Shown: positions 20,930-31,365 of the stretch, one piece after another
How the letters are laid out: each line of letters begins with the position of its first letter
Numbering within the stretch: position 1 is the first letter of the stretch
Origin: Pseudoips prasinana
Lineage: Eukaryota; Arthropoda; Insecta; Lepidoptera; Nolidae
Assembly (NCBI GenBank): GCA_951640165.1
Contig: OX621261.1
Coordinates: 2,294,001-2,358,000, forward strand
Direction: 5' to 3'
Length of the DNA: 64,000 nucleotides
Position numbers and translations under genes: made by a program
Notes under the pieces: model-generated
The model's database searches: none
Seen by the model: only the letters and a program-made list of their open reading frames with translations
What the model was told of the DNA's origin: nothing

Positions 20930-21313
20930 CAGGGTGGCCGAGAGGTTGACGTTCAAACGCAAAATTTAAATTCTTATTATGATGAGGAGTATTCGAATCA
21001 CCCCCATGTATGTTCTACGATTTTGCGTAGTTTCCGAGATAGAATTTTTTTAATGAATTTTTTCGTAAATTTCATCTTACATCAGTTTTGGATTTTTTTC
21101 TCGTTCTGTTGAACATTTCTGGTTCAGTTTTTTTGTGATAACTAATTAGCATAGTTAGACCTAACACCCTAAAAAGTAGATATGGTTTTATCAACCTAAT
21201 AATCTAAAATTCAAATTTAATCAATGCAGATCTGACTTAGGATTTATTCGAAAGTTCAAAATTAGGGTTTGAACGCAGGACTCATAAATTTTCAAAGAAT
21301 CAAAAACACGCAA
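20930..21313. mobile_element. TIR element (family G2), right end missing
   Basis: Left end CAGGGTGGCCGAGAGGTTGACG, then AACATTTCTGGTTCAG and TTCGAAAGTTCAAAATTAGG, shared with 45743-46720. The match stops at AAAACACGCAAAATTGG, before the right inverted terminus. Confidence 0.65.
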
Positions 21314-21618
21314 AATTGGAATTTTATATAATTTCATTCCATTTCACCCTATACAATTATTTAAAATAAATACTAAGTAATAATTAGGCCTATTTCTTAT
21401 TCTAACTAGATACTTAACCTCAGGCAGAGAAACATTTGGTCCAACTAATAAAGCTCATGTTTTTGTGTGTAGGATTAAAAGTAAAATATTTGGAAGAGGT
21501 CTAAATACTATAATTGGATTAACCAACGCTTGTTAGTCATAATTGGGTTTGTGTAACGGAAGGTTGCTTCGTGTTACCATAACGTGGTATTTGGATTTCC
21601 GATACTATAAATAAATAA
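21314..21618. other. AT-rich stretch, nothing recognised
   Basis: No frame or shared repeat seen. Confidence 0.35.
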
Positions 21619-21872
21619 ATATCCTGGGACATTATTCACACACGGCCATCTGTTCCCAAACTAAGCAGAGCTTGGTTTATGAAAACCAGATAACTGACAT
21701 GTCACATATACTACTTTTACTTTGTAAATACAACATACATACTTATGTAGATAATTACACCCAGATTCAGGGCAAACAGACATGTTCATGAAAAATATCT
21801 GTCCTGGGTGGCAATAGAACTCACGACCTGCGGCGTGAAATGCAAGCATGTACCAACCACGTCAATCACTGA
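21619..21872 (-). mobile_element. SINE family B, near full length
   Basis: Minus strand: head ending in the box-B-like GTGAGTTCTATTGCCACCCA, body ACATGTCTGTTTGCCCTGAA, 3' end GGCCGTGTGTGAATAATGTC. Uninterrupted at the site where other copies carry a Helitron (CATATACTACTTTT), so it serves as an empty-site reference. Confidence 0.8.
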
Positions 21873-22011
21873 TGATATTCTGATATTCGTCGCGGCCGTC
21901 ATCAAACTGCAAATTAATAATAATAATGACTGCTCTTTCGAATTTTAAATTGAGAATATGCACATTGTGTTATAGAGATGATGAAAATTTCCAGCAATCT
22001 TCACAAACCAC

Positions 22012-22355
22012 CTAGATAGCTAGAGAAAGCCGCAGGCTAGCTAGGGTAGGTTCCTCAGCGGCGAGGATCGCTTTGGCCCATTAACGCGTGATCGGTGATC
22101 CCGTGCATGTGATCACACCCTCATTTAGAATTTCGTCTTTTTGCTTTAGTCTTCCATTCTTTAATTTTATTATAGTAGAACAAAATTTAAAAATAATAGA
22201 TTAGTAAATATATGCAATAAAACAAACCGCACGGACTGACTAATTAATTTTTTTTGTAACTTTTTATTATCCGCTATGTTTATGTACTGCATTGTGAGCT
22301 TGACAAGCTCAATGTTAATACCCAAGTGCTGAATAAATTTCATTTAATTTCAAAC
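22012..22355 (+). mobile_element. Repeat family R (LINE 3'-end-like)
   Basis: Starts TAGCTAGAGAAAGC, includes CTCAGCGGCGAGGATCGC, ends AGTGCTGAATAAATTTCATTT. AATAAA near the end suggests a LINE 3' UTR. Other copies at 23188, 26563, 29541-30700 (minus) and 38268-38748 (minus). The copy lacks part of the middle. Confidence 0.6.
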
Positions 22356-22472
22356 AATGGTGTATCAAGCGCTCGGCGGCCGCTTCCGCGGCGCACTCGT
22401 TCGCTCGCTCGCCTTCGCGCGCTAGATGGTCACAGTTCTAACCTAATCCCAAACTCAATTGAACATTCGAAA

Positions 22473-22577
22473 GTGCAGTCCATCGATTAATAAATTTACG
22501 AAGAAACGTTCAAAAGATTGTTTCGCAATAAATTCCATTCGAACAATCGTTCAGTCGACGTTCCGTTCATCGAAAAT
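22473..22577 (+). repeat. Repeat family Q
   Basis: AGTGCAGTCCATCGATTAATA ... GTTCAGTCGACGTTCCGTTC. An inverse copy lies at 37527-37668 and a partial one at 26724-26756. Short and non-coding. Confidence 0.6.
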
Positions 22578-22609
22578 ATTTTTTTCTTTTCAGTGATGAT
22601 CTGCAATCA

Positions 22610-22790
22610 GTAAATTACTATAAGCTGCGCTACATGCGACCAGAGGACTGGCCAATATTTTGGACAGCGTTTAAGCATTGCCATCCAGCGTGGCAATGCG
22701 GCCAGCATTCTGGGCACGATGCTCAAAGGCAGCGATACCGAAGTTTTTTTCGACCAAGGATTAGACCTTTATATATTAATATTATTTTAA
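22610..22790 (+). pseudogene. LINE C-terminal fragment
   Basis: One frame reads DQRTGQYFGQRLSIAIQRGN, then AASILGTMLKGSDTEVFF. 'QRGNAAS.LGT' near the end of the protein is a pattern I recall from lepidopteran LINEs. The related piece at 39526-39752 ends in SHDQRA, just upstream of this segment in the same protein. No polymerase core. Confidence 0.5.
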
Positions 22791-23187
22791 TATTATTTAT
22801 TACATTTAAGTATATAGTTTTAGTACTTCGTTTTAGGTTTCGTTTAGTCGATAATTTAAGTTTTTTTAATACTAATTGTCAATCCTTTGTTAATTCAAAA
22901 ATTCTGGCAAATAAATATATAATTTTCTATAAGCAGATAGCTTGGGAGATATTGTCAGGTTTAGTGTATCCTCAAGAAAGGACAGCTACTCTTTGTCTTT
23001 AAATTATGTCTGTTCTCTTTAGAGGTTTTTGATAGCTGCGCGTGATTAGACTCGCCGCAAGTATGTTTGGGTGATTTTCCAGCCGCTTTTGATACCTGTC
23101 TGTACAGGCCTCGATTTCCTCTTTAACAGTGGTTATATTTAGGTGTGCATGGATTTCTGAATTTGGATTTTCAATTCCATTCGAACA
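22791..23187. other. Unassigned stretch after the LINE fragment
   Basis: AT-rich, probably LINE 3' UTR at first (TTATTTATTACATTTAAG). Nothing else seen. Confidence 0.35.
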
Positions 23188-23458
23188 ACCTCAGCGGCGA
23201 GGATCGCGTTGCCCCCTTAACACGGGATCGGTAATCCCGAGCAAGTGATCTCACCCCCATTTCAAATTCCATCTTTTTACTTCAGCGGCCGCCTGAGCTG
23301 TGGCCCGAACCCCATAAGGGTGCCCTCAGGTATTAGTCGCTTAAATTAAGCTACTGGTTGAGAGCCTTTTGCGCCAGCCAACTGCTCGTTGTTTCAATTC
23401 TTTAATTTGATATACTATTGCTAAATGTAAAAATAATAGCTTAGTAACTTGCTATTTA
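23188..23458 (+). mobile_element. Repeat family R
   Basis: CCTCAGCGGCGAGGATCGCG, CTGAGCTGTGGCCCGAACC, GCGCCAGCCAACTGCTCG: the section of family R that the 22012 copy partly lacks. Confidence 0.6.
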
Positions 23459-23717
23459 TAATAATAATAATAATATTTGGGGACAATGTCACATAGATCA
23501 TCCTAGCCCCAAACTAAGCAAATCTTGTACTATGGGTACCAGGCGACGATATACATACATATATAGATAGATAAATACGTATATACATAGAAAACATCCA
23601 TGACTCAGAAACAAATATTCGTGCTCATCACACAAATATTTGCACTTACCGGGATTCGAACCCAGGACCACCAGCTTCGTAGGCAGGATCACTACCAACT
23701 AGGCTACGGTGACCGTC
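23459..23717 (-). mobile_element. SINE family C, full length
   Basis: Minus-strand head GACGGTCACCGTAGCCTAGTTGG (box A) and GGGTTCGAATCCCGG (box B); 3' end GGATGATCTATGTGACATTG with a (TTA)n tail. About 245 bp without tail. The 3' half resembles family B, so the two are sister families with different tRNA-like heads. Confidence 0.85.
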
Positions 23718-24059
23718 AAAATTTTAAGTTTATTTAAGGATATCTATACATATAATAAATCCGTAGAAAAATCATTTTTGTACATCAAAAGAAAATCCAA
23801 AAAAAAATAGCAAGGGTATTAAAGGACAACCAATAGAACCCATTTCCAGCATTTTTAGAATTTTTGTTTGTTTGTCTGTTTATATGTTCGGGTATCACGT
23901 AAAATATACGAAAGCAATGTAGATAACTTTTATACACAACGATTGAGCGTAACTTGAGGTAACATTTAGTTTTTGTTTTATTGCAATCGGTTCAGTCTAT
24001 CAAAAGATATTAGATTTTAAAGTAATCATGGAGAAAAATAACACACATTTCGGTACTTC

Positions 24060-24895
24060 AAGATGAACTAATGTTTATAGTTGAACTAAACTGTCCGATA
24101 GATGTCTTTGTGCATATTATGACATCTCTTTTCTGAATGAACTAGGTTGATAGTTGATTTTTGTTTCGATAGATGTCGTTGTGCATTTCTTTTGACTCGC
24201 GGTGTTAAGATTTGCCCGTGTTTGCTGATTGCATGAGTTACGTAGGGTTTTGAATGTTCTGAATTGTTTCGAAATAAGGTCTTGGTTGCCTAGAAGTATG
24301 TCGTTGTCCAAAATTGGTTATTAAAAAAATCTGTTTTCTTTGGGTAAATTGAATTATGTAGAAGGTTGGATTTGTTATAATTTAATTTTAAATTATTGAT
24401 ATTTGATTTTTATTTCGATAGATGTCGTTGTGCATTGCTTTCGACCCGCGGTGTTAAGATTTGCCCGTGTTTGCTAATTGCATGAGTTACGCAGGGCTTT
24501 GAATATTCCGAATTGTTTCGAAATAAGGTCTTGGTTGCCTAGAAGTATGTCGTTGTCCAAAATTGGTTATTAAAAAATCTGTTTTCTTTGGGCAAATTGA
24601 ATTATGAAGAAGGTTGGATTTGTTATAATTTAATTTTAAATTATTGATAGTTGATTTTTATTTCGATAGATGTCGTTGTGCATTGCTTTCGACCCGCGGT
24701 GTTAAGATTTGCCCGTGTTTGCTAATTGCATGAGTTACGTAGGGCTTTGAATATTCCGAATTGTTTCGAAATAAGGTCTTGGTTGGCTAGAAGTATGTCG
24801 TTGTCCAAAATTGGTTTTTAAAATATTTTTGTTTTCTTTGGGCAAATTGAATTATGTACAATGTTGGATTTGTTATAATTTAATTTTAAATTATA
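24060..24895 (+). repeat. ~248-bp tandem repeat inside the Helitron region
   Basis: The landmark AGATGTCGTTGTGCAT recurs at 24171, 24420 and 24668 (spacing 249 and 248). Units share CCGCGGTGTTAAGATTTGCC and TTGGTTGCCTAGAAGTATGT with high identity. A partial unit precedes at ~24060-24150. Confidence 0.9.
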
Positions 24896-25029
24896 ATGTC
24901 AATCGATCGAAAGTTTGTGCTGTCGATTCGTTGGTAACGCGAATGTACGACGATTCGAATTTTATTGAGCCTGTCCGATTTGAATGTAGTAAATTAACCC
25001 GGTCTCTCATAATTTCATCTCAGCACAAA

Positions 25030-25470
25030 TCTATATACCTACCTATGTAAAAGAGGAAACTGACTGACTGACATATCAACGCACAGCCTGAACGGCTGGG
25101 GTTAGAGACTTGAAATTTTGCCGGTAGGTACTTTTTATGACGTATGCATTCACTAAGGAAGGGGTTTTTGGAAATACTAACCCTAAGGGGGTAAAACAGA
25201 GAATGAAAGATTATATGAAAATCCGTAATTTTTTGAAGTTAAAGGCCTTGAAACTTATATTTAGTAGTTCAGTTAAAAATAAAAATAAATATTTTAGGAT
25301 TTTTGGAAATTCCACCCCAAGGGGGTAAAATAGGGCATGTAAGTTTGTATGAAAAGTGTATAATTTTTTAAGTGAAAAGCATGAAAATTGGTATTTGGCC
25401 TTTCCGTTAAAAATAAAAAATATGTATTTCAGGATTTTAGGAATTTCCACCCCTAAGGGCGCATAATAGG
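25030..25470 (+). repeat. Helitron 5' region with ~135-bp imperfect repeats
   Basis: After GAAACTGACTGACTGACATATC the motif 'TTTGGAAAT(T/A)CCACCC(C)AAGGGGGTAAAAYAG' recurs near 25167, 25306 and 25439. Non-coding; typical leader of autonomous lepidopteran Helitrons as I recall them. Confidence 0.55.
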
Positions 25471-25476
25471 GGATGT

Positions 25477-25680
25477 ATGTTGCGTGTGGGTATACCTATA
25501 ATGGTTCTGAGGAATTTGAAACCACCTAAACTTTGCAACGGCACGAGGCTTCAAGTCAAAACTTTGCATCGTGTTATAGAGTCTACTATTATGCCTGGAT
25601 CCGCCCAGGGAGAAACAGTGTTCGTGTCACGTATTCCGTTAGTGCTAAATGATCTCCCGTTTCAGCGTAAAATACTGTAG
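25477..25680 (+). pseudogene. Helitron Pif1-like helicase fragment, late region
   Basis: VGIPIMVLRNLKPPKLCNGT and GETVFVSRIPL match the stretch before the last motif of Helitron helicases. It ends in a stop at LPFQRKIL; the next codons FPVHVAC hint that the frame was once longer. Confidence 0.85.
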
Positions 25681-25739
25681 TTCCCGGTTCACGTGGCGTG
25701 CTCACGTGTGAGTTAATCCCACAGTCTGGTCCATGTAGA

Positions 25740-26460
25740 GCGAGGACCTACGTCTTTTGCTGAGCGCCGTAAAGTGGATGATATTGAACATCCCAAATAC
25801 CTGGCCGCTTGCCGAGCACGCCATTTATTAGTTGGAGGTCAGCATTGGGATGACGCTCTAGCGGAAGCATGCGTGAGCGATAGTCCACATCGCTTACGAC
25901 ATTTGTTTGCCATCTTATTGACCTTTTGTGCGTTATCGGACGCTAAAAAGTTATGGCAAAAGTACCATGACAAGTTTGCTGAAGATTTTATGAGACATGT
26001 ACAACTAAATACTGATGGACAAATTACTGACAGGGTATGTGAAAATTGTCACAACAGGTCCTTATTGGTTATTCAAATGATAGTTATAAGTATAGGAGGG
26101 AACCCGATCAGTCAGAGGCTGCGAAAATGCACAGGAGTTTTCCAATTTATTGTTAAAAATAGGCGATGGCACATACCCCGTACAAGAAGATGGAAAAGTT
26201 ATTTTGATTGGTAATCTCTGTTCTTACGTTACATCACAGCAGGAGCTAATTTTTTATGTGTAGTCTCTGTTATGCCATGACGATTAGTAAAGCTCAGGTC
26301 CAGACATTATCCGTTGCGGGGGTGGACCTAAGTATTGGATGCTTTTCCCATGGTCAACTATACGTAGTTCTTTCACGCGTAAACAACCCCAATAACGTTT
26401 TTGTGTACGCTCCAGATGGTTCATCAGGTAAAATAAAGAAGCACTAAATTAAATTAAAAA
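25740..26460 (+). pseudogene. Helitron helicase, mid and C-terminal fragments
   Basis: The first frame (25774-26214) has HPKYLAACRARHLL and the DALAEACVSDSPHRLRHLFA block that precedes the helicase motifs. Then, in other frames, GDGTYPVQEDGKVILIGNLC and finally [20 protein letters not shown] and [20 protein letters not shown], the C-terminal helicase motifs. Frames change and the Walker A and B blocks are missing, so it is dead. The 25477 fragment lies upstream although it belongs after the mid block, so the order is scrambled. Confidence 0.85.
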
Positions 26461-26562
26461 TTTTTTTCGGTATCCTCCCACAGCGCTTTACACTAAAAAA
26501 TACATTGTTAAGTTCCGACATCCACGCGAACGAAGTCGCGGGCATAGCTAGTTAAAAATATA

Positions 26563-26756
26563 TGTGACGAAACAGACTCCACGGAGAGGCACGGACGGAC
26601 TAATTAAAAAAAAATGTTGCTTTAATTACTGTTTTAAACTGTGTTTATGTAAGCTTGACAAGTACAAGTGTATGTAAATACCCAAGTGCTGAATAAATTT
26701 CATTATTTCATTATATTAATCGTTCAGTCGACTTTCCGTTCATCGAACATATATAC
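26563..26756 (+). mobile_element. Repeat R 3' end joined to repeat Q fragment
   Basis: ACCCAAGTGCTGAATAAATT (R 3' end) followed by ATCGTTCAGTCGACTTTCCG (Q). The 22012-22577 stretch has the same R-then-Q order, so the two may be one composite unit. Confidence 0.55.
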
Positions 26757-26776
26757 ATATATTTATTTTTTTCATG

Positions 26777-27000
26777 CAGATCATCCTAGCCCGAAACTAA
26801 GCAAAGCTTGTACTATGGGTACCAGGCGAAGATATACATACTTATATAGCTAGATAAATACTTAAATACATAGAAAACATCCATGACTCAGAAACAAATA
26901 CTCGTGCTCATCACACAAATATTTGCACTTACCGGGATTCAAACCAAGGACCACCAGCTTCGTAGGCAGGAGCACTACCAACTAGGCTACGGTGACCGTC
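26777..27000 (-). mobile_element. SINE family C
   Basis: Minus-strand head ACGGTCACCGTAGCCTAGTT at the right end, 3' end truncated at GATGATCTGC. Box B reads GGTTTGAATCCC. Confidence 0.8.
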
Positions 27001-27078
27001 ATATGACTCTCGAAACTACGTAATGGACCAGTATGGATGGCGCTGGTATTCTTTATATGCCGGAAACCACACATATAA

Positions 27079-27475
27079 TCACACTAATACTATAAAGGCG
27101 AAAGTTTGTGAGTGTGTGTGTGTTTGTTTGTTACTTCTTCACGTCTAAACGGCTGGAGGGATTTTAATAAAATTTAGTATGGAGTTAGCTGGCACCTCAG
27201 ATTAACACTATATATATAAAAATCAATGCCACTTTTCGTCGTAATGTTATAACTCAACAACGCCTTTACTGATTTGGCTAATTTTGGTCTTGAATTATTC
27301 GTGGAAGTCCAGGAAAGGTTTGCACGTAGAGAAGATTTTAAAACGTCTTGTAAAAGTGTAAAATCAACATTTTTTAGCGATTGGAAATATATTTTTGTTT
27401 GAATAAATGAACTTAATAATCTTTTTTTTTTATTACTATGCCTTATACGTAGCAAAGCACGTACCGGGCCGCTAG
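27079..27475 (+). mobile_element. Helitron-like type B 5' part interrupted by another Helitron-like element
   Basis: Type B starts TCACACTAATACTATAAAGG and runs to GCACCTCAGATTAACAC. A second element (AAAATCAATGCCACTTTTCG ... CACGTACCGGGCCGCTAG) follows from ~27213 to 27475 and also ends CTAG + T. Confidence 0.65.
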
Positions 27476-27489
27476 TATTATTAAAGTTT

Positions 27490-27530
27490 TAGTATTATAA
27501 AGGCGAAAGTTTGTGGGTGTGTATATTTGT
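27490..27530 (+). mobile_element. Helitron-like type B, 5' stub before the LINE
   Basis: AGTATTATAAAGGCGAAAGTTTG then GGTGTGTATATTTGT. Bases 27504-27530 occur as an exact inverted copy at 28855-28881 on the other side of the LINE remnant. Confidence 0.8.
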
Positions 27531-27544
27531 AAGAACTAACAACC

Positions 27545-28648
27545 ACTTGACTTTGACCACGTAGACCATAATATACTCCTAAATAAATTAGAGCGATATG
27601 GTATCAGGGGTAATGCACTACAACTCATAAAATCTTACTTGACAAACCGAACCCAAGTTACATCTGTCAATAGAGTCAGCTTACTAACAAAAACTGATAC
27701 CCTATATGAATCTAGTCCCAGAACGATTATATACGGTATTCCCCAAGTAGCATACTTGGGCCGCTATTATTCAACATGTGCATAAATGATATGCCCACCA
27801 TTTGCAATAATAAAATGATCCTTTTTGCTGATGACAGCACGATCCTATTTTCGGGTAATGATCTTCACTTATTAGAATATATGATCTCAAAAACGTGATT
27901 GAATGGCTATTAAATAACAATTTAAAAATAAATCTCGACAAAACTAAAATAATGACTTTTAACCAAAAAACTAACAAACCTAACTTGACAATTAAATATG
28001 ACACTAAATCAATTTCTGAAAAAGATACTGCTAAATTTCTAGGACTTATAGTAGACTGTCACTTAACTTGGAAGGATCACATAGATTATTTATGTAAAAA
28101 ACTTAATCAATTTGCGTACGCTCTATACCTACAAATTATCGAAAACCGTAAATCGCAGCACTGTATTGGTTGCATACAATGCTTATGTCGCTTCTAACAT
28201 AAGATACGGCATAATTTATTGGGGTAACTCAACTGATAGAGAAATGATTTTTAAAGCACAGAAGAAATGTATACGTTCTTTCTGCAAACTACAATCAAAT
28301 GATAGCTGTGCACCGTTCTTTCAAAAATTAAAAATATTAACTCTACCTTCGATGTATATATTTGAAATGGGAGTATTTGTAAAAGGTAATATGCATTTAT
28401 TTGAATCTCTCAATTTTAGACGTCATGTAAATACCATACGCGATGTCCCACACACCACAGCCTTATTTGCAAAAAGCGTACTTGGTATGGCATCTAAAGT
28501 ATATAATAACATACCTCTGGCTATTAGGCGCAAAGAATGTCCAGAGTCATTTAAAAAATATTTGAATGAATATCTAGTGAATAAGTGTTATTACTCCATC
28601 ACAGATTTCATGAATGACAAAGAGCGATACGACGGTCCGATCTATTAA
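27545..28648 (+). pseudogene. CR1/jockey-like LINE reverse transcriptase, frameshifted
   Basis: Pieces in order: FDHVDHNILLNKLERYGIRG (27550-27609), a decayed GIPQ..LGPLLFN block, INDMPTICNNKMILFADDST with the catalytic ADD (~27780-27840), then NVIEWLLNNNLKINLDKTKI and FLGLIVDCHLTWKDHI (27895-28100), and the C-terminal 178-codon frame (28112-28648) with GIIYWGNSTDREMIFKAQKK. At least two frame changes separate these. Endonuclease and N-terminal RT are missing (5' truncation). The 3' UTR ends AATAAAGAATACTGAATACTG at ~28854, a short repeat tail as in CR1-type LINEs. Confidence 0.85.
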
Positions 28649-28854
28649 TTTAAGAGTTTTAATTGTTAACAAAAAGCTGACATAGTTTAATGAATTCCAT
28701 GACTGTCATTGAATTTAATCTAGGTTAAGATACTTCTTACATTTAAATTTTGTACGTCATTAAGTTGGCAAAACATAGCGGTTTACCTTTATACCTGTAT
28801 AACACCCATGTAATATGTACCTATGTTTACGAAATAAAGAATACTGAATACTGA

Positions 28855-29540
28855 ACAAATATACACACCCACAAACTTTCGTCCAAACGGTTGGAGCGAT
28901 TTTATTAAAATTTGGTATGGAGTTAGCTGATACCCTGAATTAACATATAGGCTATAATTTATAAAATTGTACGCGGGTAATACCGCGGGGCACAGCTAGT
29001 AATTTATAAAGTTTAACGCGGGTAAAATCGCCGGGCAGAGTTAGTATTATAAAGACGAAAGTTTGTGAGTGTATATGTTTGTTACTTCTTCACGTATAAA
29101 CGGCTGGATCGATTTTAATAAAATTAAGTATGGAGTTAGCTGACACCCTGGATTAACACAATAGGCTATAATTTATAAATTTTAACGCGGGAAAAACCGC
29201 CGGGCACAGCTAGTATTAAAAAGGCGAAAATTTGTGAGTGTGTATGTTTGCTACTTCTTCACGTCCAAACGGCTGGAGCGATTTTATTAAAATTTGGTAT
29301 GGAGTTAGCTGACACCCTGGATTAATACAGGCTATAATTTATAAAGTTTAACGCGTGTATTAGCGTGGGGCACAGCTAGAAATTTCTATAATTTAACGCG
29401 GGTAAAATCGCCGGGCACAGTAAGTATTATAAAGGTGAAAATTTGTGAGTGTGTATGTTTGTTACTTCTTCACGTCTAAACGGCTGGATCGATTTTGATA
29501 AAATTAAGTATGGAGTTAGCTGACATCCTGAATTAACATA
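28855..29540 (+). mobile_element. Helitron-like type B cluster, head to tail
   Basis: Successive copies or parts of a ~170-bp element (AAAGGCGAAAATTTGTGAGTG ... GCACAGCTAG): 28882-29002, 29003-29042 (3' end only), 29043-29212, 29213-29378, 29379-29424 (3' end only), 29425-29540 (5' part). Units meet at CTAGT/ATTATAAA junctions without filler. No coding. Confidence 0.75.
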
Positions 29541-29607
29541 TACACTTGGGTATTAACATATACCTGTACTTGTCAAGCTCACAATGCAGTACATAAACAT
29601 AGTAGAA

Positions 29608-29893
29608 TCTATACATATAATAAAATCGTATAAAATTAAAAACTGTACATTGAATATTTTTTTAAAAAGATACTTGTGGCGTGATCTACAATTGATAACG
29701 AAGCCAAGAATAAAGTTTTTAGAATTTTTGTCTGTTTGTATGTCCGGGCTAAACTCAAAAAGTACTGCATGGATTTACTTGAAATTTTGCATGAATATTA
29801 CTAAGTGGTCGGGTCAACATATAGGCTACATATTATCACGCTATCACCTAGCTGTGATAATTTAACGCAGGTAAAACCGCGGGGCACAGCTAG
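29608..29893 (+). mobile_element. Helitron-like type A
   Basis: TCTATACATATAATAAAATC to GGCACAGCTAG. The flanks read AGTAGAA before and TATAGTATAAAA after; the uninterrupted R copy at ~38348 reads AGTCGAATACAGTATTAAAA, so insertion was between A and T. Shorter than most type A copies because of an internal deletion. Confidence 0.85.
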
Positions 29894-30010
29894 TATAGTA
29901 TAAAAGTAACAAAATAAATATTAATTAGTCCATCCGTGCGGTCTGTCTTATCACATTTTTTTTTAATCCTTAAATAAATAACAAGTTACTAACAATCATT
30001 TTTAAATTTA

Positions 30011-30623
30011 CATACATACATACATACATAGACTCACGCCTGTCTCCCAGAGGGGTAGGCAGAGACAACGGACTTCCATTTGTCACGATCCTTGCACACC
30101 TCTTTTGCCTTGATTACTGTCATTATATTCTTCATACATGCTCGCCGGTTTAGGGTACTTCTGACCTGACCTTTCTTGAGAACATCTCAAATTTGGTCAG
30201 AGAATGTTCGACGTGGTCTTCCCCTTCCGGTTGTCACATTCACACAGGCCAGGTATACTTCTTTTGTCAATCTTCTTTCATTCATCCTTTCTAAATGACC
30301 AAACCATCTCAGCATACCTTTTTCAATCTTTGTGACTACATCCTTTTTCACACCACAACGCTCTCTTATATCAGTATTTCGAATTCTGTCTCTCAAAGTC
30401 ACACCACACATACTTCTCAGAGCTCTCATTTCCACTGCATTTATTTTACTTTCATTCTTTTTCTGCCATACCCAACTTTCACTTCCATACATTAAAGTTG
30501 GCACTAACAATCCATCGTGCACGGCCAGTCGAGCCTTCTTTGAGACTTGTCGGCTGCTCATAAAGGCGTGTAGTGCCCCATTCACTCTGTTCCCCGCATT
30601 TACACTTCTAACAATTTTTAACA
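30011..30623 (-). pseudogene. RTE-like LINE C-terminus (family 1), with 13-bp target duplication
   Basis: The minus-strand frame reads VNAGNRVNGALHAFMSSRQV, LLVPTLMYGSESWVWQKKNE and EMRALRSMCGVTLRDRIRN, then KGMLRWFGHLERM, the C-terminus after the RT of a common lepidopteran RTE-like LINE. A frame break lies near GRGRPRRTFSDQI; the last coding part and a (TATG)n tail follow. ATTTTTAAATTTA is duplicated at 29998-30010 and 30624-30636. 5'-truncated at insertion. Confidence 0.9.
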
Positions 30624-30699
30624 ATTTTTAAATTTAGTATTCTATATTAAAATTAAAGAATTGAAGACAACGAGCAGTTGGCTAGCGCAGAAATTTCAA

Positions 30700-30800
30700 C
30701 TGTCTGACTATCACGGTTCATGAGATACAGCCTGGTGACAGACAGACAGCGAAGTCTTAGTAATAGGGTCCCGTTTTACCCTTTGGATACGGAACCCTAC
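30700..30800 (-). repeat. Fragment of the 19342-type repeat
   Basis: Minus strand GGGTTCCGTATCCAAAGGGT and ACGGGACCCTATTACTAAGA, ending in the TGTCTGTCTGTCACC block. Related to 19342-19628. Confidence 0.55.
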
Positions 30801-31034
30801 AAATATGAATATGGCTAACGTTTTGTACAAAAACAGCGGCCCATTAATTTCTCTCAGCCGTACTCAAATATTCTCTCTGTTCATACGCCGATGGCGTCAC
30901 TTAAAATTAGCTTAATTAGTAATGAAATATTCATGGTATTCTAGTTACTAGCCTCACGTATTTCTACGAGTAATTAGGCACTTTGCTATATAATTTTGAT
31001 TCGGATAATGTTTAAATAAGGCTATATATGTATA
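30801..31034. other. Unassigned stretch
   Basis: AT-rich with no frame or shared repeat noticed. Confidence 0.3.
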
Positions 31035-31339
31035 TCTATACATATAATTAAATCGTAGAATAGTTAAAACTGTTCATTGAATTTTTTTTTAAAGGATACA
31101 TGGGGCGTGATCTACAATTGATACCGAATCTATAAATATAATAAAATCGTAGGAAAGTCAAAACTGTACATTGAATATTTTTTAAAAAGGATACATGGGA
31201 CGTGATCTACAATTGATACCGAATACAAAAATATATTTTTTAGAATTTTTGTCTGTTTGTCTGTATGTATGTCCGGGCTAAACTCAAAAACTAGCTGTGG
31301 TATTAGTTTAACGCGGGTAAAACCGCGGGGCACAGCTAG
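31035..31339 (+). mobile_element. Two Helitron-like type A pieces in tandem
   Basis: A 5' piece at 31035-31128 (TCTATACATATAATTAAATC) stops in its middle, and a second copy starts at 31129 (TCTATAAATATAATAAAATC) and ends CAGCTAG at 31339 with an internal deletion. Confidence 0.75.
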
Positions 31340-31365
31340 TTTATTAATATAAATTTATTCATTTA

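Larger units (their letters stand above)
23743..26551 (+). mobile_element. Helitron remnant region (helicase-bearing)
   Basis: Candidate 5' end TCTATACATATAATAAAT at 23743 (preceded by A), second candidate 5' end TCTATATACC at 25030 (also preceded by A), and 3' end GAAGTCGCGGGCATAGCTAG at 26551 followed by T. Helicase fragments lie between. Rep domain not found. Probably two nested or fused Helitron copies. Confidence 0.65.
29541..30700 (-). mobile_element. Repeat family R with two later insertions
   Basis: R segments at 29541-29607, 29894-30010 and 30637-30700 are collinear with the intact minus-strand copy at 38268-38748. They are interrupted by Helitron A (29608-29893) and by a LINE (30011-30623). 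Confidence 0.75.
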
